Shown: positions 16,182 through 24,211 of the stretch, piece after piece
Numbering within the stretch: the first letter of the stretch is position 1
Layout of the letters: every line of letters starts with the position of its first letter
NCBI GenBank assembly: GCA_027533455.1
Contig: JAPZUC010000011.1
Span: forward strand, 1-64,000
DNA: 64,000 nucleotides
Reading direction: 5' to 3'
Source: Porphyrobacter sp.
Lineage (GTDB): Bacteria > Pseudomonadota > Alphaproteobacteria > Sphingomonadales > Sphingomonadaceae
Position numbers and translations under genes: made by a program
The notes under the pieces: generated by a model
What the model was told of the DNA's origin: nothing
Database searches by the model: none
The model's input: the letters and a program-made list of their open reading frames with translations, nothing else

Positions 16182-17728
16182 AGCACAATTTCCGGCACGA
16201 TATCGACCCGCCAGCCGAGGCCCAGTCGCCCGGCGAGCAGCTTCATGTCCTTTTCTGTTGGCGCGCCGAACAGCGCTTCGTGGCTCTTTGCCAGTTGCAG
16301 CACCAGCGCGCCGTCTTCGACCAGCAGGCGGCTTACCTCCAGCGAGCGGGGTGACTGCGCGCCGAGCCTGCGGGCAAGGCGCAGTGCAAGACCCCAGCGC
16401 ACTGCCTCCTCGATCGCCTCCTCGCTCGCCAGCGCGCGCACTGCGGATGGCAGGGAGAGCTGGTTGCCATTGGCCGCAATCGCCGCGGCGAGCATCGCCC
16501 GGCCCTTGCCGTCGATCCCGACCCAGCGCTTGTGCAGCGCCCAGTTGATCGCCTGCGGCAGGCGGATATTCGGTTCGATCTGCATCGCGGCGAGCGCGAG
16601 CATCGTCGCTGCCAGCCGCAGCCGTTCCGATCCATGCGCACGAGCGGGCGCGGCGTCGAGGGTCCAGGCCGCCATCCGTGTCGCGAGCGTCGGCGCTGTT
16701 CCGCGCCCGGAGGAAAACACCGCCACCCCCGCAAGCAGCGGGTCCTGCGCCCTGGTGTGATCCGGCAAGCGATCATAGAGCAGTCCCTCGCGCAGACCCC
16801 ATGACGAGAACACCACCTGCTGCGGTGCCAGCCGCGCCAGCAGCGCCTGCAACAGTACCGCGGCATCGGGCAGCTTTTCGGCGCGCATCGACGAAATCCG
16901 CTCGCGGCCCTTGAGGGCATCGCCCTCGCTCAGGGCCAGCGTGGCGGCCAGCGCCTGCGAGCCAGCCAGATCGAGCGTGAAGCCGTGCGGGTCGCTCAGC
17001 GGATAGGCCTGCGCGTTCATCGCATAGACCGCCATCGCACGCCACGTTCCTCCGACGAGATAGAGCGCGCCGTTCTCGTCCGGCGTGTTGCCCGAAAGGT
17101 CCCACCCGCCCTTGCGGATCACCTTGTCGAGGCTCTTGCGCATATCGCCCCCTCCCCCGTCGCCCTTGCGATTGGCAGGGCGATGATCGGGCAGGCGCAA
17201 GGTGCCAAGCGGCAGCGTGCTGGCACTGTCGGTGCGTCCGCCAGCGACGCGCACAAGCTCGAGGCTGCCGCCGCCAAGGTCGGCAACAATCCCGCGCGCA
17301 TCGGGAAAGGCGCCGATCACGCCGTGGGCGCTCAGCAACGCCTCTTCCTCGCCCGAGATCACCCGGGGGCTGAGGCCGATGGCACGGATCTGTTCGACGA
17401 ATTGCGCGCCGTTCGCCGCATCGCGCACCGCAGCAGTAGCGACCGTGTCGATGTCCGTGATTCCGAGGTCGCGAAGCACCAGCGCAAACCGCTTCAACCC
17501 GCGCAGCGCCAGCGCCATCGCCTCGTCCGCCAGCCTCCCGGTCGCAGCAATCTCGCGGCCCAGCTTGGCGGTGACCTTCTCGTTCACCACCACCGTGGGC
17601 GCGCGCATCGTGCCGCCATAGACGACAAGGCGCACCGTGTTCGAGCCGATGTCGATGATCGCGCGCTCGCCCGACGCGCCGCCCAGCGTGCCCTCGCGGC
17701 TTTCTCGCCGCCGACGTCCCCAGATCAT
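16178..17728 (-). CDS. ppx: Exopolyphosphatase / GppA family phosphatase
   Basis: A 516-residue Ppx/GppA protein starting at the ATG at 17728. The ASKHA-fold phosphate loops are visible: AIIDIGSNTVRLVVYGG near residue 24, TAAVRDAANG near 110, EALLSAHGVIGAF and VADLGGGSLELVRV near 160-170. A C-terminal HD-like helical region follows. It removes phosphate from polyphosphate ends or from pppGpp. The start codon overlaps the ppk stop as ATGA, so translation is probably coupled; a kinase/phosphatase pair in one operon is common in proteobacteria. The track's 570-aa version adds a tail that lies in ppk. Confidence 0.93.
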   Translation of the reverse strand: MIWGRRRRESREGTLGGASGERAIIDIGSNTVRLVVYGGTMRAPTVVVNEKVTAKLGREIAATGRLADEAMALALRGLKRFALVLRDLGITDIDTVATAAVRDAANGAQFVEQIRAIGLSPRVISGEEEALLSAHGVIGAFPDARGIVADLGGGSLELVRVAGGRTDSASTLPLGTLRLPDHRPANRKGDGGGGDMRKSLDKVIRKGGWDLSGNTPDENGALYLVGGTWRAMAVYAMNAQAYPLSDPHGFTLDLAGSQALAATLALSEGDALKGRERISSMRAEKLPDAAVLLQALLARLAPQQVVFSSWGLREGLLYDRLPDHTRAQDPLLAGVAVFSSGRGTAPTLATRMAAWTLDAAPARAHGSERLRLAATMLALAAMQIEPNIRLPQAINWALHKRWVGIDGKGRAMLAAAIAANGNQLSLPSAVRALASEEAIEEAVRWGLALRLARRLGAQSPRSLEVSRLLVEDGALVLQLAKSHEALFGAPTEKDMKLLAGRLGLGWRVDIVPEIVL

Positions 17729-19923
17729 CTGACCGCGCCCCGGCGCAGCGACAGCTTCGGGACGGCCCCGGCCTCCAGCGCGCCGCCGCGCCCCGAAAGG
17801 GAGGGGTTGGTCATGAAATAACGGTGGCAGTTGAAGGCCTTGCCCGCCTCCACCTCGACCCGCGAATAGCTGCCATCGGGGTGCAGCCACCAGCTCTGCT
17901 CGCTGTCGAGCATATTCGCGAGCAGCACCTGCTGGAGCACCTGATCGTGGACCGTGCGGTTGAGAATGGGGATCAAGGTCTCCACCCGGCGGTCAAGATT
18001 GCGGCTCATCATGTCAGCCGAGGCAATGAACACCGCCGCGTGCGCACTCGGCAAGGGGTGCCCGTTGGCAAAGGCATAGATGCGGCTGTGTTCGAGGAAG
18101 CGGCCGATCACCGATTTGACGCGGATGTTCTCCGAAAGGCCCGCGATGCCCGGCCTCAGACAGCAGATGCCGCGCACCACCAGTTCCACCTGTACCCCCG
18201 CCTGGCTTGCCGCATAGAGCCGGTCGATCACGCCTTCGTCGGTCAGCTGGTTGCACTTCATCCAGATCGCGGCGGGCTTGTCGGCCTGCGCATGGGCGAT
18301 CTCGGCATCGATACGGGCGTAGATTTCTTCGCGCAGGTCGATCGGCGCGATATGCAGCCGTTCAAGCGCGTGGGGTTCGACATAGCCGGTGACGAAATTG
18401 AACATTTTCGCCACGTCGCGCCCTAACTTGGGATCGGCGGTAAAGAAACTGAGGTCAGTGTAAACCCGCGCGGTGACGGGGTGGTAGTTGCCGGTGCCAA
18501 GGTGGCAATAAGTGCGGAAATTGTCGTTCTCGCGCCGCACCACCATCGCGACCTTGGCGTGGGTCTTCCAGTCGGTGAAGCCATAGATCACCTGCACGCC
18601 CGCCCGTTCGAGCTTGCTCGCCCACTGGAGATTCTGCTCCTCGTCGAATCGCGCCTTCAGTTCCACCACCGCGGTGACAGATTTGCCCGCTTCGGCCGCC
18701 TCGATCAGCGCGCCGATCACGGCCGATTGGGAGCCGGCACGATAGAGCATCTGCTTGATTGCGACCACATCGGGATCGGCGGCTGCCTGCCGCAGAAAAT
18801 CGACCACCACCTCGAAGCTTTCATAGGGGTGATGGACGATGATGTCCTTCTCGCGGATCGCCGAGAAGGCATCGCCGTCATGCTCGCGGATGCGTTCGGG
18901 AAAGCGCGGGGAATAGGCCTCGAACTTGAGATCGGGCCGGTCTTCGCGGACGATTTCGGCAAGGCCATCGACCCCGATCATCCCGTCGGTCTTGATCAGC
19001 GCCGCCTCGTTGATACCGAGCTGGTCGAGCAGAAGGGCTTCGGCAGCGGGATCGAAATCCTCATCGATTTCGAGCTGGATCACCTGGCCCCGGCGGCGGC
19101 GCTGGATCGCGCTGCGGAAGGTGCGCACCAGATCCTCGGCCTCTTCGGCAATTTCAAGGTCGCTGTCGCGCAGCACCCGGAACAACCCATCGCCCTGCAC
19201 CGTAAATCCCGGGAACAGCTCGCCGGCATAACGCTGGATGAGCCGCGCGATCGAGATATACAGCGCGCCATTCGCCCCCGTCACATCGTCAGGCACGCGC
19301 ACGAACCGGGGGAGCGCGCTGGGGATCAGCACCATCTCGATCAGCTGTTCACCAGTGGCATTGCGGGTCAGGGTGAAGAGCAGGCCGAGCCCCTCGTTCT
19401 GGACGAAGGGAAAGGGGTGCGCCGGGTCCAGCGCCTGCGGAGTGATGATCGGCAGGATCTCGTTGAGGAAATAACGCTTGAGCCACGTGTGCGCTTCCGG
19501 GCTGACGCGCTCCTCGTCGGCGACGTGGATGTTGGCTGCGGAAAGTCCGACGCGCAGCTCGCGCCAGATGTCCTGCTGCTGCTGGGACAGGTCGGCCAGT
19601 TTCTCGCGGATGGCGGCAAGCTGCTGGGTGGGGCTACGCCCGTCGATCGAGGGGGTATCGAATCCGCGCTGCACCTGCCCGACAAGTCCGGCGACGCGGA
19701 TCATCATGAACTCGTCGAGATTGCTGCCCGAAATCGACAGGAAGCGCAGACGCTCAAGCAGCGGATAGGCCGCATTGCAGGCCTCGGCCAGCACGCGCTG
19801 ATTGAACTGGAGCCAAGAGAGCTCGCGGTTGAAATAGGGCGATTCGTCAGGGGCAAGCTCGGCCATCTGCACGGCACCCGCCTGCGCGGACGCGTCTTCG
19901 CTCCCAGTCGGTGACGTGCTCAT
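17725..19923 (-). CDS. ppk1: Polyphosphate kinase 1
   Basis: A 732-residue PPK1. The N domain starts YFNRELSWLQFNQRVLAEA (about residues 30-48), with the LDEFMMIRVAGL helix. The catalytic half carries MLYRAGSQSAVIGALIEAA, the phospho-histidine block CHLGTGNYHPVTARVYTDLSFFT near residue 472, and the second active histidine region GRFLEHSRIYAF near 605. It reversibly makes polyphosphate from ATP. It is followed by ppx in an ATGA overlap and lies 103 bp downstream of virB11 on the same strand with no obvious terminator. Read-through from the PHO-box-preceded vir operon is therefore possible. Confidence 0.96.
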   Translation of the reverse strand: MSTSPTGSEDASAQAGAVQMAELAPDESPYFNRELSWLQFNQRVLAEACNAAYPLLERLRFLSISGSNLDEFMMIRVAGLVGQVQRGFDTPSIDGRSPTQQLAAIREKLADLSQQQQDIWRELRVGLSAANIHVADEERVSPEAHTWLKRYFLNEILPIITPQALDPAHPFPFVQNEGLGLLFTLTRNATGEQLIEMVLIPSALPRFVRVPDDVTGANGALYISIARLIQRYAGELFPGFTVQGDGLFRVLRDSDLEIAEEAEDLVRTFRSAIQRRRRGQVIQLEIDEDFDPAAEALLLDQLGINEAALIKTDGMIGVDGLAEIVREDRPDLKFEAYSPRFPERIREHDGDAFSAIREKDIIVHHPYESFEVVVDFLRQAAADPDVVAIKQMLYRAGSQSAVIGALIEAAEAGKSVTAVVELKARFDEEQNLQWASKLERAGVQVIYGFTDWKTHAKVAMVVRRENDNFRTYCHLGTGNYHPVTARVYTDLSFFTADPKLGRDVAKMFNFVTGYVEPHALERLHIAPIDLREEIYARIDAEIAHAQADKPAAIWMKCNQLTDEGVIDRLYAASQAGVQVELVVRGICCLRPGIAGLSENIRVKSVIGRFLEHSRIYAFANGHPLPSAHAAVFIASADMMSRNLDRRVETLIPILNRTVHDQVLQQVLLANMLDSEQSWWLHPDGSYSRVEVEAGKAFNCHRYFMTNPSLSGRGGALEAGAVPKLSLRRGAVR

Positions 19924-20026
19924 CGCTTTCCTGTTCCGGCCAGTTGATGTGCTGGGCCATGTTCGCTTGATCGCACGGTGTAAATCAGGAAGCTGGCCTT
20001 GTCACAACAATGTCGGTTGGAGCGCT

Positions 20027-21037
20027 TCACACCAGATCACGGCTCTCCGCGATGGCGGTGATCCCGCGCTTGCCATTCGCGTCGCGGCCCAGTTGGACGA
20101 TCACGTCGATCACGCTGGCGGCATAAGCGATGGTGTCCGCGCGGGTGAGGCCGATGCCGGTCTGCATCACCATCAGCGAAAGCTGTTCGAGCGCGCCGCG
20201 CAAGCTGTTGGCGTGGATGGTCGAGAAGCTGCCCGGATGCCCAGTGTTGATCGCGCGCAGGAAGCTGACGCTTTCCGCGCCGCGCAGCTCGCCCAGCACG
20301 ATGCGGTCGGGGCGCAAGCGCAGGGCGGCTTGCAGCAATTCGTTGGCGGTGACCTTGGCCTCGCCCAGCTCGCCCTTGACCGCGACCAGACCGACCGCGT
20401 TGGCGCCCGGGAATTTAAGTTCAGGCGTGTCTTCCACCAGCACCACACGCTCCTGCGGCGGGATTTCGCCGAGCATCGCGTTGAGGAAGGTCGTCTTGCC
20501 CGTACTGGTCCCGCCCGAGATCAGGATCGTGCGCCGTGCCCGGATCGCGGCGCGCAGATAGGCGATCGGCTCGCTTTGCGGATCGGGCAGATCGAACTGA
20601 GCCTCGCCCATGAGCGGCCCGCTGTCATAGGCATCGAGCGGCAGGTCGAGGCGGCGGTGGCGGCGGATCGCCATGACCCAGTGCTTGCGGCTTGCGGGCG
20701 GCCCGCAGAACTGCACGCGCGCGCCATCGGGCAGGGTCGCGCCGAGCAAGGGATGCTCGCGGTTGATGCCCTGATGCGAGACGCGGGCGACCTGCTCGGC
20801 GAGGCGCTGCACCAGCCGGTCGTCAATCTCTGGCGTCTCGATGCGCTGCATCCCGGGACGCGCGGCGTCCTCGATCCACACCTCGCCCGGGCGGTTGACC
20901 ATGATCTCGGTCACAGTGTCGCGGTCGAGCCAGCGGCGGAACGGGGCGAGGTAGGCGTCGAGATAGACGGAACGCTCCGCCGGGAGCGGCATGGCCGCGC
21001 CCTCCTCTGCCGCAAGCCGGTGGATATCCGCGCTCAT
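20027..21037 (-). CDS. virB11: VirB11-type secretion ATPase
   Basis: A 336-residue hexameric traffic ATPase. It has an N-terminal domain with VTEIMVNRPGEVWIED, Walker A GGTSTGKTTFLNAML (about residues 172-186), Asp box VLVEDTPELKFP, Walker B RPDRIVLGELRGAES and His box TGHPGSFSTIHANS. It powers pilus assembly and substrate transfer with VirB4 at the inner membrane. It is the last vir gene, 8 bp after virB10, and ppk follows after 103 bp. Motifs are complete, so the enzyme should be active. Confidence 0.95.
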   Translation of the reverse strand: MSADIHRLAAEEGAAMPLPAERSVYLDAYLAPFRRWLDRDTVTEIMVNRPGEVWIEDAARPGMQRIETPEIDDRLVQRLAEQVARVSHQGINREHPLLGATLPDGARVQFCGPPASRKHWVMAIRRHRRLDLPLDAYDSGPLMGEAQFDLPDPQSEPIAYLRAAIRARRTILISGGTSTGKTTFLNAMLGEIPPQERVVLVEDTPELKFPGANAVGLVAVKGELGEAKVTANELLQAALRLRPDRIVLGELRGAESVSFLRAINTGHPGSFSTIHANSLRGALEQLSLMVMQTGIGLTRADTIAYAASVIDVIVQLGRDANGKRGITAIAESRDLV

Positions 21038-21045
21038 CGCAAGCG

Positions 21046-22179
21046 TCAGCCGGCGGTGCTGAAGTCGAGATCGCGCGCGGTGAAGACGCGGATCGGCTCG
21101 CCCATGCGCACGCGGATCGTGGGGCTGATCGTCCCTTGCGATTGCACGGCAGAATTGGCCGCGCCCTGCGCGCCGCCTGCCACGATCACGCCGCCGATCC
21201 CGCCGGTCGCCACCGCCCCAAGGCCGCCCACCACCGACAGCAGCAGGCCCGATCCGAACCGCTGGAGGAAGTGGCTGTTGACGTCACCCTCCAGCCCCGT
21301 CGCCCCGTCAAAACCGACCGCAGGCGAGGCGAGGCTGACCGATACGCCATCCGGGCGGATCAGCCGCGTCCAGATCACGTAGGCGCGGCGCTGGCCCTGC
21401 TGCACACCCGCCTGATACTGGCCGATGAGGCGCGAGGAGCGCGGGATCAGGATGCGCTTGCCATCGAAACTGCGCACGTCGTGGCTGACGACGGCGCGGA
21501 CGTAGCCCGGGACATCAGTGTTGATCGCGGTTTCGAGGATCGCGGGGATCAGCGTGCCCTCGGTCACGGTGGTCGAGGGGTTCACCATCGCGCGGGCCTG
21601 CGCAGGCGCGCCGCCCACCCCGCCGACGCGGCTGGCAAAGTCCGCTGCGCCGCCCCCGCCCAGAGGCGCGCCGGGCGTGCCGGGAGGCACCGCGCCCGGC
21701 GTCTCGAGGCCCCGCACGCTGCGCGCGGTGCTGGAATCGAAGGTCAAGGTCGGGTTGGCATAGGGATTGGCCGCCTGGCCGGGCATTACGCCCGGGTTGT
21801 TGGCATAGACCGCTGCGGGCGCGGGGTCGGGCTGCGGCATCAGCGGCACCGCGCCGGGCGCAAGGCTCGGATCCGTCACCGGTTCCACGGGTATCGGCAC
21901 CGCGGCCACAGGCGGCGGCGCCACTGCGGGATTGCCGATCCCCTGCGGCTCGTCCGTGCGCGCGGCGTTCATTGCCCAGAAGGTCACCGCGCCGAGCAGT
22001 CCGACAACCGCGACCCCGGCAGCAAGCTGGAACCCTTCGCCCTTGGCCCTGCGATCAGTGACCCCCGGGAAAGTCGAACGGCTTGCAAGATCAATGATTT
22101 CCGCCGATTCCCGCTCACGCGGATCGCCGGCATCTCCGCCCTCGCCCTTCTTCGGCGGCAAACGCATGGCCAGTCGCAT
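21046..22179 (-). CDS. virB10: VirB10 family core-complex protein
   Basis: A 377-residue VirB10/TrbI protein starting at the ATG at 22179 (MRLAMRLPPKK). It has a cytoplasmic tail with acidic and basic patches, one transmembrane helix at about residues 52-70 (LAAGVAVVGLLGAVTFWAM), a long proline-rich periplasmic linker (about 80-185), and the conserved C-terminal barrel with ILETAINTDVPGYVRAVVSHDVRSFDGKRILIPRSSRLIGQY. It spans both membranes and couples ATPase state to the outer-membrane channel. Its start overlaps the virB9 stop as TGATG. The track's longer ORF extends into virB9 and is not real there. Confidence 0.94.
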   Translation of the reverse strand: MRLAMRLPPKKGEGGDAGDPRERESAEIIDLASRSTFPGVTDRRAKGEGFQLAAGVAVVGLLGAVTFWAMNAARTDEPQGIGNPAVAPPPVAAVPIPVEPVTDPSLAPGAVPLMPQPDPAPAAVYANNPGVMPGQAANPYANPTLTFDSSTARSVRGLETPGAVPPGTPGAPLGGGGAADFASRVGGVGGAPAQARAMVNPSTTVTEGTLIPAILETAINTDVPGYVRAVVSHDVRSFDGKRILIPRSSRLIGQYQAGVQQGQRRAYVIWTRLIRPDGVSVSLASPAVGFDGATGLEGDVNSHFLQRFGSGLLLSVVGGLGAVATGGIGGVIVAGGAQGAANSAVQSQGTISPTIRVRMGEPIRVFTARDLDFSTAG

Positions 22180-23003
22180 CAGTTGGATCCCTTCTGAGAT
22201 TTTGGCGTATCGAGCCCCGCCTGACGCGCAGTCGGGCGCATCGGGCCGGTGTTGGTCAGCGTCGCACTGTCGCGGCCCGAGCGCAGGATCACCTGCGGCG
22301 GAACCCCTTCGACCACCACGGTGTCGCCGCGCACGGTGTAGTTGACCGGGCCTTCGTCGCCGTCCGCATTGGTGATGAGAATGGCCGGAATTGCAATGCC
22401 TTGCGGCCAACTCAGGTAGAGCGTGTCGCCATCGTCGTAGGCGCGCGAGGGCAGCAATGCCGGTTTGCCCGCGCTGGCCCATGCAAAGTTCAGCTGTGCC
22501 GGATCGCTGACCACGTCAGTGCGGACTGCCCCGGCTGCGCCCTCCGGAGCGGTTTCCGCGCGCAGAGCCAGCGCCTCGGCCTCGGCAAGAGCGGCGAGGC
22601 GGGCTTCCTCGGCCTTCTTCTCAAGCTCCGGATAGCGGAATTGCATGACGTAAAGTGCTGAATTACGAGGAGAAGCGACCAAGTCAAAGAGATAGGTGCG
22701 CTTGTCGGTCACCACAGTCATGTTGGTCCGCGCGACCGGATCGAGCGGCTTCACGAACAGGATCGACTGCGCCTTGTTGGGCTGCACCTGCCAGGCAGCC
22801 GAATCCCCGATCGCGACATTCTCGATCACCTCGTCGGGGGCGAACTTGATGGTCGTCTGGACCTTGGCCATCCCGTCGATCCGCACCACGGCATTCTCAT
22901 TGAAAACCAGCGTTTTGAGGCGGTTATCCTGCGCGGCAAGGGGCATAGCCAAGCCGAGGGCACAGGCCAGCAGAGGCGCGGCGAAGAGCACGGCGCGGGT
23001 CAT
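22179..23003 (-). CDS. virB9: VirB9 family core-complex protein
   Basis: A 274-residue exported protein. Signal peptide ends near LAAQ (about residue 25). The N-terminal domain contains VVRIDGMAKVQTTIKFAPDEVIENVAIGDSAAWQV and the LFVKPLDPVARTNMTVVTDKRTYLFDL block (about residues 75-105). The C-terminal domain carries PSRAYDDGDTLYLSWPQGIAIPAILI. With VirB10 it forms the outer part of the secretion channel. A VirB7 lipoprotein normally bonds to it, but I find none in the operon. The ATG at 23003 overlaps the virB6 stop (ATGA), and the stop overlaps virB10. Confidence 0.93.
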   Translation of the reverse strand: MTRAVLFAAPLLACALGLAMPLAAQDNRLKTLVFNENAVVRIDGMAKVQTTIKFAPDEVIENVAIGDSAAWQVQPNKAQSILFVKPLDPVARTNMTVVTDKRTYLFDLVASPRNSALYVMQFRYPELEKKAEEARLAALAEAEALALRAETAPEGAAGAVRTDVVSDPAQLNFAWASAGKPALLPSRAYDDGDTLYLSWPQGIAIPAILITNADGDEGPVNYTVRGDTVVVEGVPPQVILRSGRDSATLTNTGPMRPTARQAGLDTPKSQKGSN

Positions 23004-24211
23004 TGGTAGGTCTCCGGAGGGGGGGATTTGGGGGCCGCGACGGGCTTTGCGGCAGAGGAGGAAGCGGCGGAGCGGAAGCGGTTGCCGATCCCGCGGGTAC
23101 GTGCGGTCGCCGGGGCCAGCGGCGCGATCTGGCCGCTATCCGAAACGCCGCCGACAATCCGCGTTTCACGTGAAACAGTGCCCGCAAGCCCCGTGTCATT
23201 GGCCGCGACGACGGCTTGAAGCGGGGCAAGCGGGGGTCTGGAGGGGGTCAAGGCCGGAGCAAGCGCGGCCATGCCGAGGTTGCGCGCGGCGGCCGGCGCG
23301 ACCTGCTGCACCACCGGCACAGGGCGCGGCGCATCGCCGCCCCGCTCGCGCGCCTTTTCGGGCACGAGGCCGAACACCTGCCAGCCAGCCACCATCGTGC
23401 CGGCAACCTTCAGCGAAAGCAGCATCAGCGCCATATGCACCGCACCCACAAGGAAGAACGCCATCGCCGCCTGCTGGTCGATCTGGCCGGGCACCTTCAC
23501 CAGCGCCGCCAGCACCGGTACCGCCATTTCGAGCATGATCGACCCGCCCAGCACCGCAAACAGCGGCGCCAGCGCCATCATCGTCAGCCCCTTCAGCCAG
23601 CCGGTGAACAGCCCGCGCGTGCCTTCGAACAGCGCCAGCACCACGAAAATCGGGCCGACCGCGAGCAGCAGCGCCAGCGCGATGCGCGATGTCACCAGCA
23701 GGCCCACCGTACCGAGCAGCAGCAGCATCGCCCCCATCCACATCATCCCGGGCGGAGAGAAGGCGCTGATATCTTTGGTGTCCCCGCTCGCCTGCTGGAT
23801 CGCGAGGAACACCACATCGAGCTTCTGCGCGAACACGCCCGTGGCGCTTTCGCCCTGGCTGCCGGTCAGGATGCCCGCGATCTGGTCCGGCCCGCCGATG
23901 AAGAAATTGTAGAACACGGTCGAGAAAGCGACGTAACTGGTCGCAAAGCCAACCACCAATCCCAGCGTGATCATCTTCGGGATCAGCGCGCGCACGCCGA
24001 GGTTCGAGCGGCCCAGCATCAGCGACATGCCGAAGCCCGCGACATAGAGCACCAGCACCAGTGTCAGCGTGAGGGTCAGCTGGCCCTCGGTGCCGAACAG
24101 GCGGTTGAAGGCCTGCTCGCTCATGCCGCTGGCGATGCAATCGACCGCGGTGAGCGCCGCCGAAACGCCGGTGCCCATCGACTGGGCGGCAGAATCGCAC
24201 ACCGCGCTCAT
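23000..24211 (-). CDS. virB6: VirB6/TrbL family inner-membrane protein
   Basis: A 403-residue polytopic protein starting at the ATG at 24211, which overlaps the virB4 stop (ATGA). An N-terminal periplasmic part carries several cysteines and SGMSEQAFNRLFG. Five or six hydrophobic helices follow (TLTLVLVLYVAGFGMSLML, ALIPKMITLGLVVGFATSYVAF, GAMLLLLGTVGLLVTSRIALALLLAVGPIFVVLALF and others up to about residue 270). A long disordered, alanine/proline-rich C-terminal tail of about 130 residues ends the protein. VirB6 lines the inner-membrane part of the channel. The family (TrbL/VirB6) is assigned from topology and the GPIFVVLALFEGTRGLFTGWLK motif. Confidence 0.9.
   Translation of the reverse strand: MSAVCDSAAQSMGTGVSAALTAVDCIASGMSEQAFNRLFGTEGQLTLTLTLVLVLYVAGFGMSLMLGRSNLGVRALIPKMITLGLVVGFATSYVAFSTVFYNFFIGGPDQIAGILTGSQGESATGVFAQKLDVVFLAIQQASGDTKDISAFSPPGMMWMGAMLLLLGTVGLLVTSRIALALLLAVGPIFVVLALFEGTRGLFTGWLKGLTMMALAPLFAVLGGSIMLEMAVPVLAALVKVPGQIDQQAAMAFFLVGAVHMALMLLSLKVAGTMVAGWQVFGLVPEKARERGGDAPRPVPVVQQVAPAAARNLGMAALAPALTPSRPPLAPLQAVVAANDTGLAGTVSRETRIVGGVSDSGQIAPLAPATARTRGIGNRFRSAASSSAAKPVAAPKSPPPETYQ

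Noticed and set aside
19980-20020. PHO box in front of ppk
   Set aside because: TTGTCAC and ATGTCGG lie 11 bp apart, but on the strand facing away from ppk and with a poor second heptamer.
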